This document shows positions 13,784-20,499 of a DNA stretch of 24,593 nucleotides, piece after piece. Below the pieces are notes generated by a model, which was given only the letters and a program-made list of their open reading frames with translations, had not been told where the DNA came from and searched no databases. Every line of letters starts with the position of its first letter. Positions within the stretch are counted from its first letter, which is position 1. This stretch comes from DATAAZ01 sp036259875. GTDB taxonomy: Bacteria; Actinomycetota; Thermoleophilia; Gaiellales; Gaiellaceae. Location: the NCBI GenBank assembly GCA_036259875.1, contig DATAAZ010000016.1:1-24593 (forward strand). The letters are read 5' to 3'. Made by a program: the position numbers and the translations under genes.

Positions 13784-14961
13784 CGCAATTGGACCGCAAG
13801 GCGATGGCCGGGCTCTCGACCGGTCACATGTTCACCGACCTCGCGCAGGGCTCGCTCCCCGCCCTCCTTCCGTTCCTCGTCACGAAGTTCGAGCTTTCGT
13901 ACACGGCCGCGGCGGCGCTCGTCCTCGCCGGCACGATCTCCTCGTCGATCGTGCAGCCCGCCTTCGGGCTCTGGTCGGACGCCCGCGGCGCACTCTGGCT
14001 CCTTCCAACGGGCGTGGCGCTCGCGGGGATCGGGATGGCCGCCGCGTCGGTTGCGCCCGCGTACCCGCTCGTGCTCCTCGCCGTTCTCGTCTCGGGGCTC
14101 GGCGTCGCCGCCTACCACCCGGAGGGCTCGAAGTTCGCGAGCTACGTGAGCGGGCCTCGGCGCGCGAGCGGCATGGCGTTCTTCTCGGTCGGCGGCAACG
14201 TCGGCTTCGCGCTCGGGCCGCTCGTCGCGACCTTCGCGATCATCACGCTCGGGCTTGGCCTCGAGGGGGGCCTTCTCCTCGCCGTCCCGGGCCTCGCGGC
14301 CGCGGCGCTACTCGCCTGGCTCTTGCCTTATCTGGGCCGGTTCGCGCCCAGCGAGGAGCGAGCCGCCGCGCGGCGTCTCGAGCCGGGCCGGCCGGGCGGT
14401 CTCGCGCTGCTTCTCTTCGTCGTCGGGCTTCGCTCGGTCGCGCACATGGGCCTCTTCACGTTCGTCCCCCTGTACGAGATCGCGCGCGGGAACGGCGTCG
14501 CGTACGGCAACCGCCTCCTCGCCTTCTTCCTCCTCGCCGGCGCGGTCGGAACGCTCGCGGGTGGGCCGCTCGCCGACCGGTTCGGACGCCGGACCGTCCT
14601 CGCCGGAAGCTTCGTCGTCGCAGCGCCGCTCATCGTCGTCTACGCGCTCGTCGATTCGCCCGTCGGCGCGGTCGCGCTCGTCCTCTCCGGTGCCGCGGTC
14701 ATCGGGACGTTCGGCGTCAGCCTCGTGATGAGCCAGGAGTACATGCCGGGCCGCGTCGGGATGGCGTCCGGGCTCTCGATCGGGTTGGCGATCGGGCTCG
14801 GCGGCGTCGCCGCCCTCTCGCTCGGCGCGGTCGCCGACGCGATCGATCTCGAGGCGGCGGTGCTCGCAACGGCCGCGGGGCCGGCGGTCGCACTGCTCGT
14901 CGCGCTCGCGCTGCCGCCGACCCCGCGGCGAAGGCTCGAGGCGGCCGCCGCGCCGGTCTGA
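13780..14961 (+). CDS. MFS exporter, fosmidomycin-resistance (Fsr)-like
   Basis: 393-aa, twelve-segment major facilitator. The opening GLSTGHMFTDLAQGSLPALLPFLVTKFELSYT is the characteristic Fsr signature, and GVAAYHPEGSKFASYVSGPRRASGMAFFSVGGNVGFALGP is a second strongly conserved Fsr region covering TM4-TM5; LADRFGRRTVL follows in the second half. Fsr-type proteins expel fosmidomycin and probably other small anionic compounds. Start choice: GTG at 13780 overlaps the stop of a preceding small frame; GTG at 13753 and ATG at 13804 remain possible, and none has a good Shine-Dalgarno. It is convergent with the DJ-1/PfpI gene. Confidence 0.88.
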   Translation: MTQLDRKAMAGLSTGHMFTDLAQGSLPALLPFLVTKFELSYTAAAALVLAGTISSSIVQPAFGLWSDARGALWLLPTGVALAGIGMAAASVAPAYPLVLLAVLVSGLGVAAYHPEGSKFASYVSGPRRASGMAFFSVGGNVGFALGPLVATFAIITLGLGLEGGLLLAVPGLAAAALLAWLLPYLGRFAPSEERAAARRLEPGRPGGLALLLFVVGLRSVAHMGLFTFVPLYEIARGNGVAYGNRLLAFFLLAGAVGTLAGGPLADRFGRRTVLAGSFVVAAPLIVVYALVDSPVGAVALVLSGAAVIGTFGVSLVMSQEYMPGRVGMASGLSIGLAIGLGGVAALSLGAVADAIDLEAAVLATAAGPAVALLVALALPPTPRRRLEAAAAPV

Positions 14962-14992
14962 GCCGCCGCTTGTGCCGCCGATGCTCCGACGC

Positions 14993-15007
14993 GCGAGCCT
15001 GGCTCGC
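14993..15007. terminator. Short hairpin between convergent genes
   Basis: GCGAGCC-T-GGCTCGC is a near-perfect 15-nt palindrome in the 94-bp spacer after the Fsr-like gene. No T-run follows on either strand; termination is only suggested. Confidence 0.25.
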
Positions 15008-15055
15008 CCGTCCGCACGAAAACGACCGGGCGATCCGCCGGATCGTGCTCGATGC

Positions 15056-15637
15056 CTACGAGCCAGCGCCGACGGCCTCGCGCTGGCGCGCGTGGACGCC
15101 CTCGGCGATCTCCTCGACTAGCTTGGCGCAGAACGCCGGCAGGTCGTCCGGCTTGCGGCTCGTCACCAGTCCGCCGTCGACGTGCACCTGCTCGTCGACC
15201 CACGTTCCGCCCGCGTTCCGGATGTCGGTCTTGAGCGACGGCCATGAGGTCAGCGTCCGTCCGTGGACAACGTCGGCCTCGACGAGCATCCACGGCCCGT
15301 GGCAGATGGCACCTACCGGCTTTCCCCGCTCGAAGAACGACCGGACGAACCGGACGGCGTCCTCGTTCGTCCGCAGGAAGTCGGGGTTCGCGACGCCCCC
15401 GGGTAGGACGAGTGCGTCGTAGTCGCCGACATCCGCGTCCGAGACCGCCTTGTCGACGCGGAACGCGTCGCCCTTGTCCATGTGGTTGACGCCCTGGATC
15501 TCGACCGCTTCCAGCGAGACGAGCTCGGGCGCGCCGCCCGCCCCCTCGACGGCCTTCCACGGCTCGGTCAGCTCTACCTGCTCGACCCCGTCGGTGGCGA
15601 GAAACGCGATCCTCTTTCCCTGAAGCTCGTTCGCCGT
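15056..15637 (-). CDS. DJ-1/PfpI-family protein with probable ACG start
   Basis: 193-aa class I glutamine-amidotransferase-like protein of the PfpI/YhbO group, associated with protease, deglycase or glyoxalase III activities and stress survival. Nucleophile Cys112 sits in the elbow GAICHGPW, and Glu19 in TDGVEQVEL is the partner acid; SWPSLKTDIRNAGGTWVDE and TSRKPDDLPAFC are family landmarks. The first in-frame ATG (15481) is 52 codons too late: it would delete strand beta-1 and Glu19. Family members usually begin MANELxGK; here that position is ACG-GCG-AAC-GAG-CTT, with AGGAG five bases upstream (15643-15647), and no ATG, GTG, TTG or CTG exists between it and an in-frame stop at 15671. Translation therefore probably starts at ACG, or the codon reflects a recent mutation or a sequence error. 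Confidence 0.85.
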   Translation of the reverse strand, partial: TANELQGKRIAFLATDGVEQVELTEPWKAVEGAGGAPELVSLEAVEIQGVNHMDKGDAFRVDKAVSDADVGDYDALVLPGGVANPDFLRTNEDAVRFVRSFFERGKPVGAICHGPWMLVEADVVHGRTLTSWPSLKTDIRNAGGTWVDEQVHVDGGLVTSRKPDDLPAFCAKLVEEIAEGVHARQREAVGAGS

Positions 15638-15642
15638 CCGGT

Positions 15643-15653
15643 CTCCTCTCCTT
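15643..15653 (-). promoter_or_regulatory. Double Shine-Dalgarno in front of an ACG codon
   Basis: The minus strand reads AAGGAGAGGAG followed by ACCGG and ACG at 15637. The proximal AGGAG has ideal 5-nt spacing. A ribosome site of this strength supports initiation at the ACG. Confidence 0.65.
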
Positions 15654-15705
15654 GTTGCTCCGTCTTGCTCCTACCGGGGCGCGGAGCCGTCGAAACGGCG
15701 GGTGC

Positions 15706-17352
15706 TCACGCCTCGAGCTCGACCAGGACCGTGCCGCCCGTGACGCGGTCGCCCTCGGCGACGTTGACGCGGCGGACGGTCGCTTCGTACGGGGACCCGA
15801 GCGGCGTCTCCATCTTCATCGCCTCGAGCACGACGAGCGTCTGGCGTGGCTCGACCCGGTCTCCCTCGCCCGCGAGGACGCGGATCACGGTCCCGGGCAT
15901 CGGGGCGACGAGCGTCCGCTCGGCGTGGCCGACGGCGTCCGTCGCGTGCGAGGCGGTCTCCACGACGGGCGGTGGCCGCCGGACCGGCGGCGGCGTGGCA
16001 TGGTCGCGGTTCAGCCGCCAGTACCCGCGCCAAGGCGGCGCGATCCGCGGGAAGCGCGAAAGCGGCGGATGCTCGACCAGGAAGGCGGTCGTCGTCTGTC
16101 CGTCGCGAACCGCGGGATGGCGGACGAGCCAGCGGAGCAGCGGGAGATTCGTCGTCACGCCGGAGACCCGCGTCTCGTCGAGCGCGAGGGCGAGGCGCTC
16201 GAGTGCCTCCGCCCGCGTCTCGGCGTGCGCGATCAGCTTCGCGATCATCGGGTCGTACGCGACCGGGACCTCGTCGCCCGCCTCCACGCCGGCGTCGACT
16301 CGTACGCCGTCCGGAAGCGCGAGCCGCTCGACCCGCCCGGCCTGCGGCAGGAACGTAAGCGGGTGCTCCGCGTACACGCGCACCTCGACCGCGTGGCCGT
16401 CGGGATCGCGTGGCTCGAGCGCGAGCGCCTCGCCGGCGGCGACCCGGAGCTGCTGCTCGACGAGGTCGACGTCCGTCACAAGCTCGGTGACGGGGTGCTC
16501 CACCTGGATGCGGGCGTTCAGCTCGAGGAACGCGAATCGTCCGTCCTCGCCGAGGATGAACTCAGCGGTTCCCGCGCCCTCGTACGCGAGCGCGCCGGCG
16601 AACGCGACCGCCGCCTCGCCCATCCGGTGGCGAAGCGGCGGATCGAGCGCGGGCGACGGGCTCTCTTCGAGCACCTTCTGGTAGCGGCGCTGGATCGAGC
16701 ACTCGCGCTCGCCGAGGTGGACGATCGCGCCGTGCGCGTCGGCGAGAAGCTGGATCTCGACGTGGCGCGGGCGCTCGACGTAGCGCTCGAAGAAGACACG
16801 GTCGTCGCCGAACGCCGCCATCGCCTCCCGCCGGGCCGCCTCGGCCGCCTCGTCGAGCTCCGCGGGCGAGCGCACGACGCGCATCCCGCGGCCGCCTCCT
16901 CCGGCCGCGGCCTTGATCACGAGTGGGAAGCCGAGCTCCTCCGGCGAGCCCGTCTCGACGACCGGGATGCCCGCCGCTGCGGCGATCCGCTTGGCCTCGA
17001 GCTTGTCGCCGGCGGCACGGAGGACGTCCGGCGGCGGCCCGACCCAGCGAAGCCCCGCGGCGCGGACCGCCTCGGCGAGCCCGGCGCTCTCGGCGAGGAA
17101 CCCGTACCCCGGATGGACGCCGTCGGCCCCCGCCCGCGTGGCTGCGTCCACGACGTCCGAGGCGGACAGGTACGACCCGATCGCCTCGACGGCATCTGCG
17201 CGCCGGGTGTGGAAGGCGCCCCGATCGTCCGGGGCCGCAACCGCGACGGTGGCGATCCCGAGCCTGCGGCACGTGGCGAAGATCCGCGCGGCGATCTCCC
17301 CGCGATTCGCGACGACGAGCTTGCGGATGTGCGCGACTCGCTCGCTCGCCAC
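15706..17352 (-). CDS. Acyl-CoA carboxylase alpha subunit (biotin carboxylase + biotin carrier)
   Basis: 548-aa subunit that carboxylates biotin with ATP and bicarbonate and carries it to a carboxyltransferase. The biotin carboxylase part opens with HIRKLVVANRGEIAARI and includes the ATP-grasp glycine loop KAAAGGGGRGM, EIQLLAD, ERECSIQRRYQK and LELNARIQVEHPVTE. A short Pro-rich linker (about 455-470) leads to the carrier domain with the biotin-accepting Lys513 in LEAMKMET. At 548 aa it is shorter than typical 650-residue methylcrotonyl-CoA carboxylase alpha chains, mainly because the middle BT-like domain is reduced. The start is GTG at 17352, 6 bp after TAAGCT. Partner: the beta subunit at 21795-23354. 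The LiuC-like hydratase next door favours methylcrotonyl-CoA as substrate; propionyl- or geranyl-CoA are not excluded. Confidence 0.9.
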   Translation of the reverse strand: MASERVAHIRKLVVANRGEIAARIFATCRRLGIATVAVAAPDDRGAFHTRRADAVEAIGSYLSASDVVDAATRAGADGVHPGYGFLAESAGLAEAVRAAGLRWVGPPPDVLRAAGDKLEAKRIAAAAGIPVVETGSPEELGFPLVIKAAAGGGGRGMRVVRSPAELDEAAEAARREAMAAFGDDRVFFERYVERPRHVEIQLLADAHGAIVHLGERECSIQRRYQKVLEESPSPALDPPLRHRMGEAAVAFAGALAYEGAGTAEFILGEDGRFAFLELNARIQVEHPVTELVTDVDLVEQQLRVAAGEALALEPRDPDGHAVEVRVYAEHPLTFLPQAGRVERLALPDGVRVDAGVEAGDEVPVAYDPMIAKLIAHAETRAEALERLALALDETRVSGVTTNLPLLRWLVRHPAVRDGQTTTAFLVEHPPLSRFPRIAPPWRGYWRLNRDHATPPPVRRPPPVVETASHATDAVGHAERTLVAPMPGTVIRVLAGEGDRVEPRQTLVVLEAMKMETPLGSPYEATVRRVNVAEGDRVTGGTVLVELEA

Positions 17353-17358
17353 GGCGCT

Positions 17359-17364
17359 AGCTTA
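17359..17364 (-). promoter_or_regulatory. Leaderless -10 element of the carboxylase alpha gene
   Basis: TAAGCT followed by AGCGCC and the GTG start at 17352, a 6-bp spacing, with no Shine-Dalgarno. This gives the gene its own promoter in spite of same-strand genes upstream. The rest of the 199-bp spacer up to 17551 shows no other clear element. Confidence 0.5.
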
Positions 17365-17551
17365 CGAGCCCGATGGGCGACCAAAGACGCCGTCCCTCTC
17401 GGGGAACGCTCGCCTCGCAAGCGTGGGTCTGCGTCGGCGACGTCCCCGATCCCGCGCTTCGTGCTCGAAGGACAGAATCGGCGCCGCGCTCGCGCCGGCT
17501 GGTCGCCGAGGTCGCCCGCCCGCCCACCCACGACGCCGGCAGGCGCCGAGA

Positions 17552-18295
17552 CTACGGGCGACGCCAGCGCGGCTCGCGCCTCTCGAGGAACGCGCGCAAG
17601 CCTTCCTGACCTTCCTCGCTCGTTCGGAGGCGCGCCGCGATCCGCGGGAGGTCCTCGACGCCCGGGCGCTCGCGCACGAGGCGCTTCGCTTCGCGAACCG
17701 CGGCTGGCCCCGACGTGAGGAGCTCCGTGACCACGCGGTCGACGGCCGCGTCGAGGTCGTCGGCGACCTCGTTGACGAGCCCGAGGCGGAGCGCCGTGTC
17801 GGCGTCGAAGCGCTCGCCGGTCAGGAAGTACCGGCGTGCGGCGGCGCCGATCTTCGCGAAGACGAACGGGGAGACGACGGCGGGGATGATCCCGAGCTTC
17901 ACCTCCGAGAACCCGAAGACGGCGTCCGTCGCGGCCACGGCGACGTCTGCGCAGGCGACGACGGCCGCACCGCCCCCGAGCGCGTACCCGTGCACGCGGG
18001 CGACGACCGGCGCGGGGCACCCTTCGATCGCCTCGAGCATCCGGAGGAGCCGCGTCGCGTCCTCGACGTTCTCCTCGAGGGTGAGGTCGATGGAGGACCG
18101 CTGCCACTCGACGTCGGCTCCCGCGCAGAAGCTCTCGCCTGCGCCGGCGAGGACGACGGCGCGGGCGTCGCCGACGTCCAAGAAGGCCGCGGCGAGCGCG
18201 GCGATCAGCTCGGCATCGAAGGCGTTCCTCCGCTCCGGCCGCGCCAGCGTGACGCGGTAGACGTGGCCGTCCCGCTCGGCGCGAAGGCCGTTCAC
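17552..18295 (-). CDS. Enoyl-CoA hydratase, LiuC (methylglutaconyl-CoA hydratase)-like
   Basis: 247-aa crotonase-fold protein. The oxyanion-hole segments are FCAGAD (56-61) and YALGGG (104-109). The region FGFSEVKLGIIPAVVSPFVFAKIG followed by RRYFLTGERFDA is characteristic of bacterial methylglutaconyl-CoA hydratases of leucine breakdown. The Glu equivalent to rat Glu164 is E131, but the first catalytic Glu (rat Glu144, in GGGCE) is A111, a change shared with LiuC-type proteins, so chemistry probably relies on one Glu. The start is GTG at 18295, overlapping the class III gene stop (GTGA, 18292-18295). It would act on the product of the methylcrotonyl-CoA carboxylase subunits in this window. 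Confidence 0.85.
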   Translation of the reverse strand: MNGLRAERDGHVYRVTLARPERRNAFDAELIAALAAAFLDVGDARAVVLAGAGESFCAGADVEWQRSSIDLTLEENVEDATRLLRMLEAIEGCPAPVVARVHGYALGGGAAVVACADVAVAATDAVFGFSEVKLGIIPAVVSPFVFAKIGAAARRYFLTGERFDADTALRLGLVNEVADDLDAAVDRVVTELLTSGPAAVREAKRLVRERPGVEDLPRIAARLRTSEEGQEGLRAFLERREPRWRRP

Positions 18296-19596
18296 CGCGC
18301 CGCGAGCGCGGGCCGCGCGGCGAGAACGGCGGTCAGCGAGGCGTCGAGGATCTCGACCGCGAGGTCGATCTCGTCCTCACTCACGGAGAGCGGCGGGGCG
18401 ATCCGGAAGCAGTTCGCGCTCGACCCGGCGCGGACGATGTTCATCGAGAGCCCGCGGCGGAGGCACTCCGCCGTCACGGCCGCGCCTAGCTCGTCCGCGG
18501 GCTCGCGCGTCCCCCGGTCGACGACGAGCTCGACCCCCACGAGGAGCCCGCGGCCCCGGACGTCGCCGACGTGCTCGTGGCGGTCCTGGAGCTCGCGCAG
18601 CCGCACGAGCAGGCGCTCGCCTCGCGCGCGGGCGCGCTCCACGAGCCCGTCCTCCTCGACGACGTCCAAGACGGCCAGGCCGGCGGCAGCCGGGAGCGGA
18701 TCGGAGACGTGGGACGTTACGTGCAGGAAGCCCTTGTCGACGCAGTCCGCCTCGATTGCCGGGCTCGTGACGGTCGCGGCCAGCGGAACGCCGCCGCCGA
18801 GCGTCTTCGAGACAGCGACGAGGTCGGGTACGAGGCCGTCGTGCTCGAAGCCGAACATCGTCCCGAGGCGTCCGAACCCCGTCTGCGCCTCGTCGACGAC
18901 GAGGAGCATCCCGCGCTCGTCGCAGAGCTCACGCAGGCGGCGGAAGTAGCCGTCGGGAGGGACGATCACGCCGCCCGCGGAGAGGACCGGCTCGGCAACG
19001 GCAGCGCAGAGCGAGCCGACGGACTGCTGGTCGACGAGCTCGAAGCCCGCCTCGAGGCAGGTGCAGTCGCACCTGCCGTCGCAGTGGCGGATCGGACAGC
19101 GGTACGCGTAGGGCGCGGGGAGGGCGAAGGCGCCGGGAAGGAGCGGCCCGTAGCCCGCGTGCGCCATCGAGAAGTTCACAGACGCGATCCCGGCGAGCAG
19201 GCCGTGGAAGCTCCGCGTCAGGCCCACGACCTCGAAGCGGCCCGTGAACATCTTCGCGAGCTTGAGCGCGACCTCGTTCGCCTCGGAGCCGGTATTGAGG
19301 AGGATCACCTTCCCGAGGGGCGCGGGGAAGAGGCCGGCGAGCCGCTCGGCAAGCGCGAGGACGGGCTCGGACAGCATCCACGAGTTGAGGTGGATGACGC
19401 TCGTGAGCGCTTCGCGGACCGCGCTTGCGATTCGCGGGTGGTTGTGCCCGAGCGTCGAGCAGATCTGTCCGGACGTGAAGTCGAGGATCCGCCGGCCGTC
19501 CGCGGTCTCGAGCCAGGCGCCTTCGGCGCGCGCGACCGTGAACGGCGCGAACCCGCCCGCGTACCGGATCAGGAAGCGCGTGCGCTCGTCGTCCAC
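18292..19596 (-). CDS. Class III PLP enzyme, dialkylglycine decarboxylase-like
   Basis: 434-aa fold-type I PLP enzyme. It aligns well, from memory, with Burkholderia 2,2-dialkylglycine decarboxylase: TSGQICSTLGHNHP keeps the Gln (Q44, Gln52 in DgdA) that favours decarboxylation, VDEAQTGFGRLGTMF binds PLP, Lys264 is in AVSKTLGGGVPLA, and THVSDPLPAAAGLAVLDVV, VGDVRGRGLLVGVE and RGLSMNIV are shared. DgdA Trp138 (SWHG) is Phe here (RSFHG). Between AFALPAPYAYR and the conserved FELVDQQS lies a five-cysteine segment, C167-x4-C172-x3-C176-x-C178-x-C180, absent from DgdA and suggestive of metal binding. The start is GTG at 19596, 7 bp after TAGACT. Decarboxylation-dependent or ordinary transamination cannot be distinguished here. 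Confidence 0.85.
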   Translation of the reverse strand: MDDERTRFLIRYAGGFAPFTVARAEGAWLETADGRRILDFTSGQICSTLGHNHPRIASAVREALTSVIHLNSWMLSEPVLALAERLAGLFPAPLGKVILLNTGSEANEVALKLAKMFTGRFEVVGLTRSFHGLLAGIASVNFSMAHAGYGPLLPGAFALPAPYAYRCPIRHCDGRCDCTCLEAGFELVDQQSVGSLCAAVAEPVLSAGGVIVPPDGYFRRLRELCDERGMLLVVDEAQTGFGRLGTMFGFEHDGLVPDLVAVSKTLGGGVPLAATVTSPAIEADCVDKGFLHVTSHVSDPLPAAAGLAVLDVVEEDGLVERARARGERLLVRLRELQDRHEHVGDVRGRGLLVGVELVVDRGTREPADELGAAVTAECLRRGLSMNIVRAGSSANCFRIAPPLSVSEDEIDLAVEILDASLTAVLAARPALAAR

Positions 19597-19620
19597 CCGG
19601 GCGAGTCTAGAGTTCCCGCC
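19597..19620. promoter_or_regulatory. 24-bp bidirectional leaderless promoter
   Basis: The complete spacer between two divergent GTG codons is 24 bp. Plus strand: TAGAGT (19608-19613), 7 bp, GTG at 19621. Minus strand: TAGACT (19609-19604), 7 bp, GTG at 19596. The hexamers overlap by two bases around TCTAGA, so the spacer is almost symmetrical (7+10+7). There is no room for 5' leaders, and any -35 contacts must lie in the coding sequence of the opposite gene. Confidence 0.6.
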
Positions 19621-20499
19621 GTGATCCGAGGAGCGCTCGCCGCCGCCGTGACGCCGCTTCGTGACGGAGGCGAGGCGCTGGACGACGAGGCGTTCGCGCC
19701 CTATGTCGAGTTCCTCGCGAACTCGGGCCTGGACGGGATCTTCGCGCTCGGGACGACCGGGGAGGGGATCCTTCTTCGGGCCGACGAGCGCCGGCGCGCG
19801 GCCGAGCTCTTCGCCGCGTCGTGCGCCGGCCGGCTCTCGCTCGCGGTCCATTGCGGCGCGCAAACGACCGCGGAGACGGTCGCGCTCTGCGAGCACGCGG
19901 CATCGCTCGGCGTCGACGGGGTGGCGGTGATCGGACCGCCCTACTACGCCTTCGACGAGCGCGCGCTCGTGGGCCACTTCGCCGCGGCCGCCGAGGCGTG
20001 CGCGCCCGTGCCGTTCTACGTCTACGAGCTCGCGGCCCGCAGCGGCTACGCGATCCCGGTCACGGTCGTGGAGCGGCTGCAGGACGAGGTGCCCAACCTC
20101 GCCGGGATGAAGGTCTCCGACGCGCCGTTCGAGGCCGTCCGCCCGTACCTGCTCGAGGGACTGGACGTCTTCGTCGGATCCGAGCCGCTTCTTCCCGCGG
20201 GGCTCGCGGCCGGCGCGGTCGGCGTCGTCTCGGGGCTTGCCTCGGCATTCCCGGAGCCCGTCGTCGCGCTCGCGCGCGACGTGAGCGACGACGCGCGCGA
20301 CCGTGTTCGCGCGCTTCGCGACGCGCTCGAGCGTGCGCCGTTCATCGGTGCCGCGAAGCACGTGCTCGGTCGTCGCGCCGTGCCCGTCGGTGAAGCCGTG
20401 CGCGCGCCGCTTCGCACGCTGACGGACGAAGAGCGCGTGGCGATCGATCAGACGGTTTCGGAGTGGCTCGCATCGTCGTCGCCGGCGCCGGCGCGATAG
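19621..20499 (+). CDS. DapA/NAL-family Schiff-base aldolase or lyase
   Basis: 292-aa TIM-barrel protein of the dihydrodipicolinate synthase / N-acetylneuraminate lyase family. It has FALGTTGEG (41-49) for carboxylate binding, the Tyr135 of FYVYEL, Arg140 of AARSG and Schiff-base Lys164 in AGMKVSDAPF. Conservation of the Arg at the DapA Arg138 position is compatible with several keto-acid substrates, so dihydrodipicolinate synthase itself is not assured; sugar-acid aldolases and the hydroxyproline-pathway deaminase belong to the same fold. The start is GTG at 19621. The gene overlaps the downstream DAO flavoprotein by 37 nt. A catabolic role together with that oxidase is more likely than lysine synthesis. 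Confidence 0.88.
   Translation: MIRGALAAAVTPLRDGGEALDDEAFAPYVEFLANSGLDGIFALGTTGEGILLRADERRRAAELFAASCAGRLSLAVHCGAQTTAETVALCEHAASLGVDGVAVIGPPYYAFDERALVGHFAAAAEACAPVPFYVYELAARSGYAIPVTVVERLQDEVPNLAGMKVSDAPFEAVRPYLLEGLDVFVGSEPLLPAGLAAGAVGVVSGLASAFPEPVVALARDVSDDARDRVRALRDALERAPFIGAAKHVLGRRAVPVGEAVRAPLRTLTDEERVAIDQTVSEWLASSSPAPAR

Noticed and set aside
14962..15055. Plus-strand residues CRRCSDARAWLARPHENDRAI after the Fsr-like gene, resembling part of a zinc-ribbon protein.
   Set aside because: There is no start codon or continuation, and the frame runs into the antisense of the DJ-1 gene; judged chance.
16917..18107. Minus-strand frame running from the hydratase into the carboxylase alpha gene.
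   Set aside because: It is out of frame with both well-supported genes and has biased, motif-free composition.
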